NCBI GenBank assembly: GCA_004009845.1
Contig: RMBW01000043.1
Coordinates: 182,368-246,367 of the forward strand
Direction: 5' to 3'
Source of the DNA: Davidsoniella eucalypti
Lineage: Eukaryota > Ascomycota > Sordariomycetes > Microascales > Ceratocystidaceae
DNA: 64,000 nt
Part shown: positions 24,501 through 37,649 of the stretch, piece after piece
Numbering within the stretch: the stretch's first letter is position 1
How the letters are laid out: the number at the start of each line of letters is the position of its first letter
Notes under the pieces: model-generated
The model's input: only the letters and a program-made list of their open reading frames with translations
What the model was told of the DNA's origin: nothing
Database searches by the model: none
Made by a program: the position numbers and the translations under genes

Positions 24501-27500
24501 CCTGGAAGTATACCTTGGTAATGTGAACCTGAGATCGGAGTTTGCTCTCAAAGGCGGTCTGGGGCTCTTGCTTGATATCTTGGACTCCCCCAGCTTGAAC
24601 TCTATGGTATTGAACCCCGAGAGCCCTCTCAACACCATGTTCACGATAATTGCCCGACAGGCTGAGCAGGCAGTTCACGTGTATATGCCTCAGTTACTTC
24701 ACCACACTGTTTCCACTATGGAATACACTAAGAGTCTCATAAAGCCAAAAACAAACTCTGGTTCGTTCTTTTCCATGTTCTTGAAGAGTGATCTAAAGAT
24801 GACGTCTGCCCAATTCGAAGTCTTGGATCCCGAATCACAGAGAATCTTGACTTGTGGTGAAGAAGCAACTCGTTCTCTCATGCGAACACAAATGCTTTTC
24901 TTGACAGTTTGCTGCAGCTTCCCCGTTTCTGCTAGATCGCAAACCCCGGCCCAGTTCCATCAGTCCAACGTTTACGACTATCACCTGAAAATCATCAACG
25001 GAGGCGGATACCTTGTCAACTTTTGTTTAAGAGAAACGTCTGAAATCAACCAACATGTTCCTCAAAGCTGGCAACCCTTATTCCAGAGCAATGTCAACTT
25101 GAGTTTAGCACTTTCTGGAGACGCCTGTGGTGATCCCATGGTAGTAGGTCCCATCGTGGCCGACATTCCCGAGTATAACATCATCGATGCTCTTGGCGAT
25201 TCAACCGACACTGACCCGACTGCGGCTATGACAACTGAGGAACAGGAAATCCTTAAGAACGATACGAAGTATCAGAACTACCATTTGCTCAAGTTGCTTG
25301 TGGATACAGCTCCGGCCGCTTTCCCATCGCTTTTTGCCGTGTATGGTAGAGCTTTGTTCCCCCGACGCCACTTATCACGGGCTGGATTCGTCAAAGGTCA
25401 GCATCTACGGTTGACTGAAGCGCTATCACATTCCATCATTGACGAGGTCAAGAAGGCGGTACAAACTTGGACATCGTCTTACACGCCACGCGATTATGTC
25501 TTTTGGATCAAGATGGTTCATTTCCTGGACGAGTGTATTCATGATGGATTGTCTGATTTCGGACCCACTCGTATCATTCCTACAGTCTTTCTAGCGCTTC
25601 AAAAGCATGGCCTTTTCGAGCTTCTTAACTCAATGATCGAACGATACTCCACGGAAATAGCGCAGTCTGAAGGCGACAAGATAACAACTAATCCCGCCAA
25701 AACCGCCTTATATGGACTACGAAAGGTGCTGGACCTATATACTATGCTGCTATCTATGAAGGTTCTCGATTCTCTCAACACCAGCTCCATGTTGAATCGC
25801 ACTGGAATCAATGAACCAGATGCCGCTTTAGCATTAAGCTATGAGATCAGAGCAGCTGTCGCGCCTACAATCGTCAAGCTGTGGAAGTCCAATGCCACCC
25901 AAAAACTTCCACGGCCTGTGATTGCTAGCATCATTGCTATTCTTCGTAATATCACTGGCAAGGATCACACACACGAACCCAAGGCCCGCATTTCGAAGCC
26001 GGTCTTCGAAATTGTTTTTAGCTTACAGCCTGAAACGTTCACATTCGATATGCACACCATTCATGGCCTACTTGCCATTCACGACAAACCCGACCTGGAT
26101 ATGGCTATAGAAGCCTGCTTCCGATGCAACAATGTCATGGTTCAGGCTATTGACTACATCAATTTACATACGCGCAATCGCGCGGGCCTGAGAAACCCCA
26201 TTCCCGAGGGAGTCGTTTGTGATTACAAGGACCCAACAGTCAACGAGGCTACAGCGGAAGCACCTGCTGACAGAGACTATGACTCCAATTCAGATGATCA
26301 AAGTTCCCAGACGGATGAACGGGATGATCAGTCACAAGCCGGATATAGTGCCATGGAAGGTGTTGCTGAAGAGAACGCCCAAAACAACGAAGAAGTCGCA
26401 CCATGCACAATCGATGAAAATCGCGACGCGCTGGTGCCGTTCAGAAACGAATTGTGCGAGTCCTTGGTCGATCGTTGTTTAGAGGTTCTTGGGGCTCATA
26501 CGGATTCCGCGATTGAAATATCAGATTTGATCATCTCTATGATCTCGTCAGAGAGTACAGAAGAACACAAGAGGGTCGGATCGACCATCATCCGGGAGTT
26601 GTCATGCTTACGTTCGGAAACGCAAACCAAGGGTGATACCATTTCGGCCTATGCTCACCTCCTGTCTCTTCTGCTACAGAACCGCCAATTCTTCCAGGCT
26701 AACTTCAAGTACCTGAAAGACAGTCTGGATGATTTCATATCATTCTTGAATCCTACTGATTTTGTCTCTACTGAAGAGCTCCCCTTTTGGGTGCCTTATA
26801 TTCTTATGATATTCGAATATCTACTTGGGCATGACGAACAGCCCCAAGAGAAAAAGTGGTCGATGGATACTGATGATGCTCTCCCCGGTAACGTGGTGTT
26901 GAGATTGCCGAACCCCATCTCGAATGATGAGCAGAGACACGCACTGTTATCGAACATCTTGGAAATCCTCCCCCGCATTGGCAAACAGGAGATATTAGCA
27001 ACCGCTTCTCTACGGGTTCTTGTTATTCTCACCCGATGCCGTGAGTTTGCTACGATTGTCGGCGAGCGAAAGAATCTGCAACGCCTATTCGCTATGGTCA
27101 AGCAACTTTCTGGTGCTGGAGCTGAGCGTCTACGCCAGTCAAAGATCAATCAGTGGGTGATGATCATTCTTCGCCACATAGTTGAGGATGAAGATACGAT
27201 CAAGCAGATCATGCGTTTCGAAATCCGTCAGCACTTTGAGAATCCTACCCGCAACGCCACCCGCATGCTTGACGTTCCGACCTACATCAAGGCTATGCCA
27301 GATCTTGCGCTTCGCTCCCCTAAGCTCTTTGTCGATGCTAGCAATGAGTTACTCAAGTTCGTGCGCTGGACTTCTAATGGCTTGCAAACTGGCCGTGGTA
27401 GTATCATTGGCCTCAAAGAAACTGCCCCGACTCAACCAGCGCTTGCTTTGTCTTCTGGACAAGACACAGCCCCTGTTGTACCCGAAACTATGGGCCAAAC

Positions 27501-30500
27501 AGAAAGCCAAGCTCCGAATGACGATTCCGACGTTAAGCAATCTACTGAAGCTGTCGATGATGTTGACATGACAGATGTACATGCTTCTAAGTCTACAGAG
27601 AAGAAATTCCCAATCCTTGAGAATCCGGACGGAGTGATCCATTTCCTTCTTTGCGAACTTATCAACTACCGCGAGGTAGAGGATAAAGAAGTTGTGCAAA
27701 AAGATGATGCAGCAGCCGCCAATGTAGCGTCATCAGAGGCATCCCAGCCCCCTGAGTCTACGGCTGTTGCATCTTCGACGGAAGATGAGCGTAAATCTGC
27801 TTCCAGTGCCTCAACAAAGCCAGCTTTCAAGTCCGAGGATCATCCAATTTTTGTGTATCGCTGTTTCTTGCTCAATGCCGTCACCGAACTGCTTCAGAGT
27901 TACAACCGTACAAAAATCGAGTTTATCAACTTCAAGCGGTCTGTGCCCGCCCAGAACCATACGCCCATTCGGCCTCGGTCTAGTGTGTTGAACTACCTGA
28001 TATTGGATCTCCTCTGCCAAGGTTCTCTGAATGGCAACGCGGAATCAGTCTCTGCTAAGAAAAAGACTGCTACTGCTGGTCATGTACAGCGTCTTTTGGT
28101 CGCTTTGGTTTCCAGAACCAACGAAAAAACCAAACCGACACACCGCAACCCCTTCGAGTATGAGGACGATCCCGTTCTTCTTTTTGTCCGTACTTTTGTC
28201 ATCGACATGATTCTTAAGTCGTATGAGCGTGCAACTCTTCCCGATGAACCTGCCGAGTCACGCTATCTTCGCATGCAAAGCCTTGCTGAGCTCATGTCGC
28301 AGATCATTGGTGATAAGAGTAGTGAAATGACTCCCCGTGGCTTGCGTCCTCAGCAAAACTTCACGCAAGCCCAGATATGTCGCATGATGTTCGAGAAGGG
28401 CTACATTGAAAAGCTCACGGCCTCTATTGCCGAGATAGACCTCAACTATCCGGGTGTCAAGCGCTCTATTAAGTATATTCTGCGCGTGCTTCGTGTTCTC
28501 ACCGATGCTGCCAAGGAACTGAGCCTCGCGAATCTCATTACGACTGGCTCTCTACCGGAGTACGAAGATGAAATACATTCAACCTCATCTCTTTCGGATC
28601 TTGAAGATGACCGAGAGGACACTCCTGATCTGTACCGCAACACCGCGTTAGGAATTTCTGAAATCCGAGAAGAAGACGAATCTTCTGCGGACGAAGATGG
28701 TAAGTTATTTCTAATATCAATATTTCACAACCATCACATGATGCAATTATTAGCTAACTGAATATATAGTTGACCCCGACGAGGAGATGTATGAGGATCA
28801 CTACGACGGAGAAATGGATTATGAAGAAGAAGAGATGTCTGGTGAGGATGACGAGAATGTCAGTGATGATGACGAGGAACTGGAGCAAATGGAGGGCATG
28901 AGCGACATAGGCCCGATAGAGGGTCTCTCAGGCCATCCTAGTGCTTTCGAAGTGGTCATGGACGACGAGGACATGGATGACACTGATTCCGATTCTGATA
29001 ATGATGACTCTATGGACTCCGATTCAATGGACGAGCACGATGTCCATGAAGAAATTGTCGACGAGGAGGGTAATCTCATCGGAGACGATGGTGATTCTGC
29101 TTGGGAAAGTGAAAGCCACGACGACGATGATGATGAGGATGAAGATGAAATCGAGGAAGGCTACAACGCCGAAGTCCAAGAAGCTGGTGAGCTGGAGCAT
29201 CATCTTCACCATCATCATGGCCACCACCATGGCCACCGCACGCTCATGGTCCCAGAAGAAGACATCCTTGATAATCTCACCCGTACAGTTCTGGGCGAGG
29301 ACGGTGATGATTTTGACGGCGATGAAATTGACGAAATGGGCGAGCATTATGCCGAGATGGAAGACGACGACGATCTTGATGATGACGACGAGTATGTCTT
29401 CGAAGAGCATATTCCTTACGATGCACCCCCTAATGTCGGGTCGCTCCTTGGCTGGGATTCTGCTGCAGTTGATAGTGACATTCCCGGAATGGCTCCACCT
29501 CGTTTCCGCCCTAGTCGCCGTAGTCAGCAAGCCATGCCCCGCTGGCCACCTAGAGAGATGTCAGACATCCGTAGTTACCTCACCGCACATCCTGGTCGCC
29601 CTCATCCCCCACGCAACAACAGTAGCAACGCAGAGGACACTGCTAATCCTCTTCTGCGCCCCAACAATGCTCCTCGTATCTCCATCAACCGTGGTCCTAC
29701 GACTGGCAACAACTTGTTCTCAATCAACTTGCCTGCCGATATCTTAGGCATGACCAATCGCCTTGCTGGAAGCTTTCACAGTCAAAACCCCATGGCGTTC
29801 CTCCAGGACCTCATCACTGCTGTGCCTGAGATGAATCGCGGCCAGCCTGTCCACCTCCAGCTAGGACCAAACGCCACGCAAGAGTGGATGGCTTCGCGTG
29901 ATGCCCGCGCTGCCGAATGGCGACGTGATGGCTCTACTAGTTCTACCGACCCTCACCAGGCTGTCGCCTTCGTGGCTAGTAGAACTCGTGATCGTTTCCA
30001 AGAAGAGGCTTCTATGATCTTCGCTACGCAAGTTGCAGAATGCGCTGTGCGTCTAAGCATCCTGATAACTGCTGCCTTGACGCCTGATGCTATTGCAGCC
30101 GACAAAAAGAAGCAAGAAGCTGATGCCATCGCAGCTGCCCAACAAGAGGCTGCCAGAAAAGAACGTGAGGAGCGCGAGGCTAGAGAGGCTACGGAGCGTG
30201 CCGAACGCGAGCGAATCGAGCGGGAAGCTAGAGAAGAACGGGAGCGCATCGAGCGTGAACGTGCTGAGCGCGAGGCTGCTGAAGTTGCTGCGGCAACTGC
30301 TGCTGATAACACTGCCCTTGGCAACGCCGAGGACGTGGCGGTAGTCATGGAGGGAGTCGAATCCCACGGCCAGGCTGACGCAGGCAATAGTGATCAGCCT
30401 CGTGTTGTCACCATGATCCGAGGAGAAGAAGTTGATGTCACCGAGCTAGGCATTGACCCGGATTATCTGGCCGCACTACCCGAAGAATTCCGCGCCGAGG

Positions 30501-33500
30501 TCATCGCTCAGGCTGTTTCGGCACGACGCTCTGAGGCTAGACAACAGTCTGACGGTGGTCAAAACGAAGAGTTCCAAGAATTCCTCGACGCACTACCTGA
30601 CGAGCTTCGGGACGAGATCATCCACCAAGAACGTCAAGAGCAGCGCCGTCGTGCCCGCGAAGAGCAAAGACGCGCCGGCAACAACTCGTCTTCTAACCCC
30701 CTGGTTGCTAACCTCCAAGGCACCGAAAACATCAACATTCTTGGAGGAAGATCCGGGGACACCGAGATGGATGCTGCAAGCATCTTGATGACTTTCCCGC
30801 CGGAGCTGCGTGATCAAGTTTTGCTGGACCAACCTCAGGACGTCATCGACTCTCTGCCTGCTTCTTTGAGTGCTCATACGCTGATCGCACAATCCGGTGC
30901 GCCCGCAGTCGCCGGCTCTTCGGGAACCCCTGCACCCCACGAAGGAGATTCTGCTGCCGTTCAAATTAGAAGCGGGATACTATCTGCTGTGCCGGGTGAC
31001 TCTAACCCCTGGAGCATCATTCGCGATAGTCGTATGGGAAGCATCGTTGCTCCTGGAGGCTTCTTGCAGTCCAGCAATGCCAACTTCGGTATCGAGCGCC
31101 AGGCCCGTCGCCTTGCAGTTGTGCAGATGCTAGACAAGGCCGGAGTCGCAACATTGCTCAGGCTAATGTTCATTGCCCAGCAGGGCTCGATCCGTTTCTA
31201 CCTGTTCAACGTCTTGGCCGATGTCTGCGAGAACCGTCAAAACCGGATTGAAGTTATCAGCACCGTTTTGCAGATTCTTCAGGATGGCAGCACTGATATG
31301 GATGCGGTAGAGCGTAGTTTCGGCCATCTATCTTTGAAGGCCAAGAAACCCCGTGATATCATCCCTTTGCCTGATCCTCTCAAAACGCCCCAAAGCTCTT
31401 CTAAGCGTAGCGCTACTTTTCCGGCCTCTATTTCTTCTATCATGGGCGTTGGAACTCTCGCTAGTCACTCAGACATCTCGCCGCTGCTTATCGTACAACA
31501 GTGCCTTGATCTGCTCAGTGATCTCTCCATGAAGAGCCCTCACATTGCCCATCTTTTCCTCACGGAGAATGACATCATTGGCATGTCTCTCAAGCGTCCC
31601 ATCAACTTGGCCACCCAATCTGCTCGTAACCGCAGCAAGTCTCGAATGAACAAGGAGTCACGAGCCACTAGACACGCAATTAATTCCCTGCTCACTCTTC
31701 TTGATCGTGATCTAGTCATGGAGAGCTCCATGGTGATGACACTTCTTGCGGAACTTATCTACCGTCTAACTATGCCCCTTCAAACCATGGACCGACGTCG
31801 TCGTGAGACTGAGGAGGAACAGCGCAAGATATCCGAGGAGAAGAAGAAGCAGGAGACAGACAACGCTAACGCTAGCTCGGCCAACAACGCCGAAAGCTCT
31901 GCTGCTTCTGCTACTCCTGCAAACACAGCATCCGCTGATCCGGCTGCCTCTACAGGTGATTCCAAGGCCAATGCTGCGAGCAACACCACAGCGAAGAAGG
32001 CTGCCAAGGCAATTCAGATGCCGTACATCCCAACGTACAATCTGAACCTGGTCGTGAAAATCTTCGTGGCGCGCGAGTGTAGTTCTAAGACATTCCAGAA
32101 CACCATCTCCGCCATCAAGAACCTCTCTGTCATTCCAGGAGCCAAGGCCATTTTTGGTCAAGAGCTCGTGCATCAAGCACATATACTAGCCAAGACAATT
32201 GCTGCTGATCTAGATCAGCTTCTGCCATGCATGGAGCAAGCTATTTCCGGCACCGAAATTCAAGGTATTGCCCTCGCTAAGTTCTCGCCTGGCACCTCGG
32301 AGCAGAACAAGCTGCTACGTGTCCTAACGGCATTGGACCATCTGTTTGACACGCGCAAGAAGACGGAAAATGACTCTGGTGACAGCAACGAGACAGACAA
32401 GAACAGCCTTGTTCTCTCGCTCTACGATGATCAGGGCTTCACTACCATGTGGAGTCGACTCAGTGACTGTCTGCGTGTCATCCGCACTCGCGAGAGCATG
32501 ATCAATGTAGCTACTATCTTGCTGCCCTTGATCGAGTCATTGATGGTTGTCTGCAAAAACACCAGCAAGGCTGTCGAGCAGGACGAACCCGTCCAGAGCC
32601 CGCTGTCTATTGAGGCTACTCAGGCTGCCCAGGCCGTCGTCCTCAAAGACGATACGGTGTCGAGTCCACCCGCACCTCCCTCGTCGGCCCCTTCGTCGGC
32701 CCAGCAACGCATGTCACTACTGTTCTTCAACTTCACCGGCGAACACCGCCGTATCTTGAACGAGCTCGTGCGCAACAACCCGAAGTTGATGTCAGCCAAC
32801 TTCTCGCTGCTGGTCAAGAATCCAACTGTTCTCGAGTTTGATAACAAGCGAAACTACTTCACCCGCTCCGTGCACTCTCGTAGTAGTCAACAGTCACGCA
32901 GCAACTTTCCCCCGCTACAGCTTAATGTTCGCCGTGACCGGGTTTTCCACGACTCGTACCGCGCTCTCTATTTCAAGAACGGCAGCGAGATGAAGTATGG
33001 AAAACTTAACATCCGCTTTAATGGCGAAGAAGGCGTAGACGCTGGTGGTGTTACCCGTGAGTGGTTTCAAGTCCTGTCTCGCCAGATGTTCGATGCCAAC
33101 TACGCTCTGTTCAGTCCCGTCTCGTCGGACCGCACGACATTCCATCCGAATAAACTCAGTGCTATCAATGACCAGCATCTCGCCTACTTCAAGTTCGTCG
33201 GTAGAATCATTGGCAAGGCTCTTTACGAGGGCCGTGTTCTCGACTGCCACTTCAGCCGCGCCGTCTACAAGCGTATCCTGGGCAAGCCTGTGTCTGTTAA
33301 GGATATGGAGTCGTTTGATCCCGATTACTACAAGTCGCTCCTCTGGATGCTCGACAACAACATCACCGACATCATCGTCGATACTTTCTCTATTGAGGAC
33401 GAAGAGTTTGGTGTCACCAATATTTTTGATCTAGTCGAAGGCGGCCGTGACATTGCCGTGACTGAAGAAAACAAAAAAGACTACGTGCGTCTAGTTGTCG

Positions 33501-34057
33501 AACACAAGCTGCTGGCATCGGTCAAGGATCAGATGGAGAATTTCCTCAAGGGCTTTCACGATATTATCCCCTCTGAGCTCATCTCTATTTTCAACGAGCA
33601 GGAGCTGGAGTTGCTGATTTCTGGTCTCCCCGACGTTGATGTCGATGACTGGAAAGCCCACACTGAATATCACAACTACACTGCTGCTTCTCAGCAGATA
33701 CAATGGTTTTGGCGTGCCGTACGCTCGTTTGACAAGGAAGAACGCGCAAAGCTTCTCCAATTCGTGACCGGAACATCCAAGGTGCCGCTCAATGGCTTCA
33801 AGGAACTTGAGGGAATGAACGGTGTCAGCCGTTTCAACATTCATCGCGACTATGGAAACAAGAACCGTCTACCCAGCTCTCACACATGCTTCAACCGTAA
33901 GTCCCGATCTATGCCTCGAGTATATATGTATGATTGACCATTTGCTAACATGCCATATCCAGAACTCGACATTCCCGAGTACGAAAGCTATGAAATTCTT
34001 CGCCAGCAGCTTATTAAGGCCATCACTGCCGGTAATGATTACTTCGGCTTTGCCTAA
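21592..34057 (+). CDS. TOM1: giant HECT-type E3 ubiquitin ligase, Tom1/HUWE1 family
   Basis: Four exons: 21592-21639, 21709-28699, 28770-33896 and 33963-34057; introns are 69, 70 and 66 nt with exact phases. The product is 4,086 residues, larger than yeast Tom1 (about 3,270). In order: N-terminal armadillo-like DUF908/DUF913 regions (about 80-800); a UBA-like segment near 1460-1510; an acidic region (about 2350-2560) with a His-rich patch near 2490-2503; a charged Arg/Glu helix at about 2807-2854; ubiquitin-binding UBM-type motifs DPDYLAALPEEFR (~2905) and FLDALPDELRDEI (~2950); a C-terminal HECT domain from about 3730. The catalytic Cys is C4053 in the SSHTCFN motif, split from the C-terminus by the last intron. 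The ligase acts in nuclear mRNA export, histone turnover and orphan ribosomal protein disposal in yeast. Confidence 0.97.
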
Positions 34058-34820
34058 AAAAAAGCATACACTACCACGAGACCATCACTATTACTTGGTC
34101 ATACACACACAGTATATCATCGTTTTACTTGCATTTCCATTCTCATTGCTTACCTCTCAAGCTTCATCTCGGCCGTTTGTTTTCATACGGAAATGGGTTC
34201 AAGTTTCCTATATTGTTTTGAGTTTTCTCTGTTTTCTTTGTATTTATATTTTATTGTTATTGCTCGGTTGTATCAGGATTGATTGTCTTGTCTTCTTTGG
34301 TTTTTATTGGGGTTTTATTACTGTGTATTCACTAACTTTGTTGGCGTCCCCTCTCTTCTCATCTCTCGGGTTACTACATATGGTAAAACAAACACTTCTG
34401 TCTTCTACACAACATGACACAATAAGACATCGTGAACATTTTTACATGTATATCACACAAACCCTGCTAGATCACTGCCCCATCTGCCTAGAATTGATGC
34501 TTGATCATATCATCCACCCTATATGTACTTTTATTAACTAACAAATAATTCTCAGTAAGCGCTGTGTCTCTCCTTCATTCCTCTTCTCATACATATAATA
34601 TACTGTAGGCGATGTAAGTCACGTGATATGCGGCTAGTACACTACACTACATAGCTCTTTCCCTGCACGTATGACCATACTTGATCTCAATGTTGCCTAA
34701 TTTCGGCCTTAACCATTTTATTTACACCATCTGCTTCAAGCGCGTCTTGCAACAGTAAAAACCACCAACACTTGAATCAACTTTGACCTTCTTCTATGCT
34801 TTGACTTATAGCTGCTGTAA
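34058..34820. other. intergenic, TOM1 3' side
   Basis: AT-rich 3' flank of TOM1 including its 3' UTR. A GTCACGTGAT site (E-box CACGTG) lies near 34618-34627. No gene seen. Confidence 0.55.
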
Positions 34821-35024
34821 ATGATGGATTTAAATTCATCTCCAGAGCAGATGCTAGAGTTGTTGCAGGTTAGTGGTTCTATGCATTTTCCAACAAAATG
34901 AATTCCATAACTAAGTAATTTTAATTTATAGAAAAGCCGACTCGACAATGAACAACTCCGACTTGAAAAGGAACAGGAAAGCCTTGAAAAAGAACAATTG
35001 GAAAACTACGCACTCCAGCCCTGA
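34821..35024 (+). CDS. small two-exon coiled-coil ORF, possibly a gene relic
   Basis: Exons 34821-34868 and 34932-35024 with a 63-nt intron (GTTAGT donor, AACTAAG branch-like site, ATAG acceptor) joined in phase 0 give a 46-residue peptide. After MMDLNSSPEQMLELLQ it is almost wholly a Glu/Leu/Lys coiled coil, then LENYALQP and TGA. The frame goes on past that TGA, through a second TGA, to TAA. From general knowledge, many filamentous fungi carry expanded families with an N-terminal coiled coil followed by a LQPTT-type motif; the end here resembles that junction. I infer a truncated member, but a short real gene is possible. Confidence 0.4.
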
Positions 35025-35951
35025 TGGAACACAGAAATACTGACTTGGGTGGCTGCCTGCCTGTGATCTTGTTTACAACAGCTCCAAACATCTCTTGTAC
35101 TGTTCCATTCGCCTTGTTCCGCCAAAACTTTATATTAATTGTTAGTTTAGTGAGTCCAACATAGCTTACCCCATTAATGTATTAGTACTTCCAGCATTAA
35201 ACTTCACTCTAGTCTCCATATCAAAAAGAAAAAGAAAAAAACAACACACTCAACTGAGGACACTTGGCTACGCCTACTCCTTCAAAGTTATAGAGGAAAT
35301 GAAGGGTCAGACTATGTTTGTCTATAAGAATAGGTGCGACTTCAACTTGTTAGTATACCCTGACATAAGAAAGCTAAGCAACGTCTATGCGATTTTAGGG
35401 TTGGATATGATTCGGAGTGCAGACCAGTCAGTCCGATTCTCCTCTATCACCATGATTTTCTGTTTTTGACATTTTAGCATTAACTTGAGATATATATATT
35501 CATTCATATAACAAGATATCTATATCAACTGAACCCTTGACTGCTTTTTATTTGAAGAACTTAGTTGTACGTCTAGAATGAAATCCCCCCAAAATGATAA
35601 ACTTTTCAAGTATCGTTCCTGTTTTGCCGGCAAAAGAAGAAATTAACGCCTAGAAGAATATAAAACATATAAAAAAAATCACAAAGTCCAACTTGTCTCC
35701 GGTAACCTTGACAAACAATAAAAACATCATGACTATTTTTTTAAAAAACATTGTCAAAATCAGAAGTTCCCGGTGGGAGCTAGAAAACCGGATAAGAGTA
35801 AACAAATTTTGTGTTGGTGCTTGTAATTCTTTGTATTTTAGAATAAATTTTGGGTATCCCTCTTTTCCACTTTTTTAAGAAGCACCTCTAATAGAGGCAA
35901 GCTAATTGATACATCATTTTTTGTGATGAGAAGAAAAATCTAATCCAAAAT
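35025..35951. other. intergenic, RPS6 3' side
   Basis: AT-rich spacer with the RPS6 3' UTR on the right. The bases just after 35024 keep the reading frame of the small coiled-coil ORF for a short distance. Nothing else is supportable. Confidence 0.55.
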
Positions 35952-37649
35952 TTACTTGCGCATGGAAGAAGCGCGGCGCTTGCGCAGGTCAGCTTTCTGG
36001 GACTTGGCCTCGGCAACGCGCTTAGCCAGAAGCTGAGCGTACTCGTTAGCCTCATCCTTGACCTTCTCGGACTGGCGGCGCTTGAGGGCCATGCGGTGGC
36101 GCTTGTGCTGCAGGCGCTGGGGAGTGACCAGACGCTGGATCTTGGGGGCCTTGGTGTAGGGCTTCTTGCCCTCACCCTTGGGGGTAACCTCACGGCGAAT
36201 GACGTACTTGCGGACCTATAGATGGGTGGGTTAGTATGCATGAAAAGAGAGTAGTCCTATACGAAAGGTATGAACTAGATGGTTAGTAGTTAGTAGCAGA
36301 ATACGGCATGCCAAGATACCGTCAGGCCAGATTCTAATTCATGAGAATAAGTTCGAACCGAGTGTAAAACACGTTGCGTATGCCTTGATCAAGTAATCAA
36401 GGACTTGGCCATAGATCTCTTACTAGGTGCTTATCAGCATCCTGTTGTGGAATGCTTAGTCACACTTTGCAGCTACTGGCTGGGGAGCGTTACCGCAATT
36501 CCAGGTAGATACCAAGTCTATACCACATAGCTCGATGATGTTGTGAGACATCAATAAGTAGTGTTTGATGGAGTGTTGGTAGCTGAGTTGCAAACAGCAA
36601 AGTAAAGAGGCCAAGCTCCAGAAAGAGCATACAGCAACCGAATACAGACAGCAGTAAATAATTCCCTCTCTACTTGGCCATATCAGTGAAGAGATGAACA
36701 AAGTAGAGGAAGTGAGAAACTGAGCTGACGGTCTTCTCACACTCTACCTGGGCAGCAAGAAATCCTCCTGTGCAAATCCCAGGCAGGCGATGACTGAAGA
36801 GAGGCGTGCGGTAAGCTGCTACTAACCACAACCGATAAGATCGGATAAGTAGGAAAGTAGAGAAGCATTAAAACACGTACATCGTCATCCTTGGAGAGGC
36901 TGAAGAAGCGGCGGATCTTGGTGGCACGCTTGGGACCTAGACGCTTGGGGTGGACAACATCGGTCAGGCCGGGGATCTCCTGCTCGCCCTGCTTGACGAT
37001 AGACAGAGCCAGAACGGACAGATCGCTACCGACAATGCAACCACGGACAGACTTGCGCTTGCGCTCACCGGTGCGGCGAGAGCGGTAGCACGAGTGGCCG
37101 TCAGCGAGCAGAAGACGGACACGGTGGGGCTTCATGACACCCTGCTTCATGGGGAAACCCTGCTTGTCATTGCCACCGGTGATGCGGACAACGTAGCCCT
37201 TGAACTCGGGGCCAAGAGAGTCAGCGGGTACCTCAGCGCCCATCTATATAGTCGAAAAGTGAGGTTAGCATTTTGATGTTTGTTGTATGCTAGGTGAATC
37301 GAAGTTTCGGGGGTATGTTCGATCCGGTATATTGAATCAAGACATCCTTTTCGGCTTCGGTTTCGAGGTCTAATGTTGTAGGATATAAACGTACGCGCTT
37401 CTCAAGGAAGGGAGTAATCTTCAGCTCATCATCGATCTCAACAAGCTTCTGGGAGCCGTTGGCAGGGTAGGAGATGTTCAGCTAAAGATGAAAATGTTAG
37501 CAAATCATGCCGTACGGCAATTTTGTGGCATTGAATAACAAAAGTCAGAAATCATCTTCATCATCAATTTGACTTAAGTGTAAATGATGATAATGAGATA
37601 TCCGACTTTATCACTAATCGTAGGTAGATAGCCGTAACTTACCTTCATT
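35952..37649 (-). CDS. RPS6: 40S ribosomal protein S6 (eS6)
   Basis: Four exons on the minus strand: 37649-37644, 37481-37395, 37243-36881 and 36215-35952. Introns are 162, 151 and 665 nt; all junctions are in phase 0. The product is 239 residues; yeast S6 is 236. [43 protein letters not shown] and [19 protein letters not shown] are diagnostic. The C-terminus ends [10 protein letters not shown], keeping the RRxSS-type phosphorylation site targeted by TORC1-dependent AGC kinases in fungi. Exon 1 encodes only Met-Lys. The third intron is much longer than any other fully supported intron except that of the GYP5-like gene. The sequence is closest in style to filamentous ascomycete S6. Confidence 0.98.
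36216..36880 (-). other. 665-nt third intron of RPS6
   Basis: Donor GTACGT; acceptor TATAG preceded by ACTAAC. Ribosomal protein introns often host snoRNAs. I see isolated CTGA and TGATG elements on the sense strand but no convincing C/D pair and no clear H/ACA fold by eye. Several internal GGTTAGTAG and CTACTAAC-like stretches near both ends suggest possible internal or nested splice sites. Confidence 0.5.

Noticed and set aside
22063..33844. Many antisense ORFs inside TOM1
   Set aside because: Shadows of the real coding strand; no start context, no conservation, no splice sites.
36348..36362. GTTCGAACC T-loop-like sequence in RPS6 intron 3
   Set aside because: No matching acceptor or anticodon arm on either strand.
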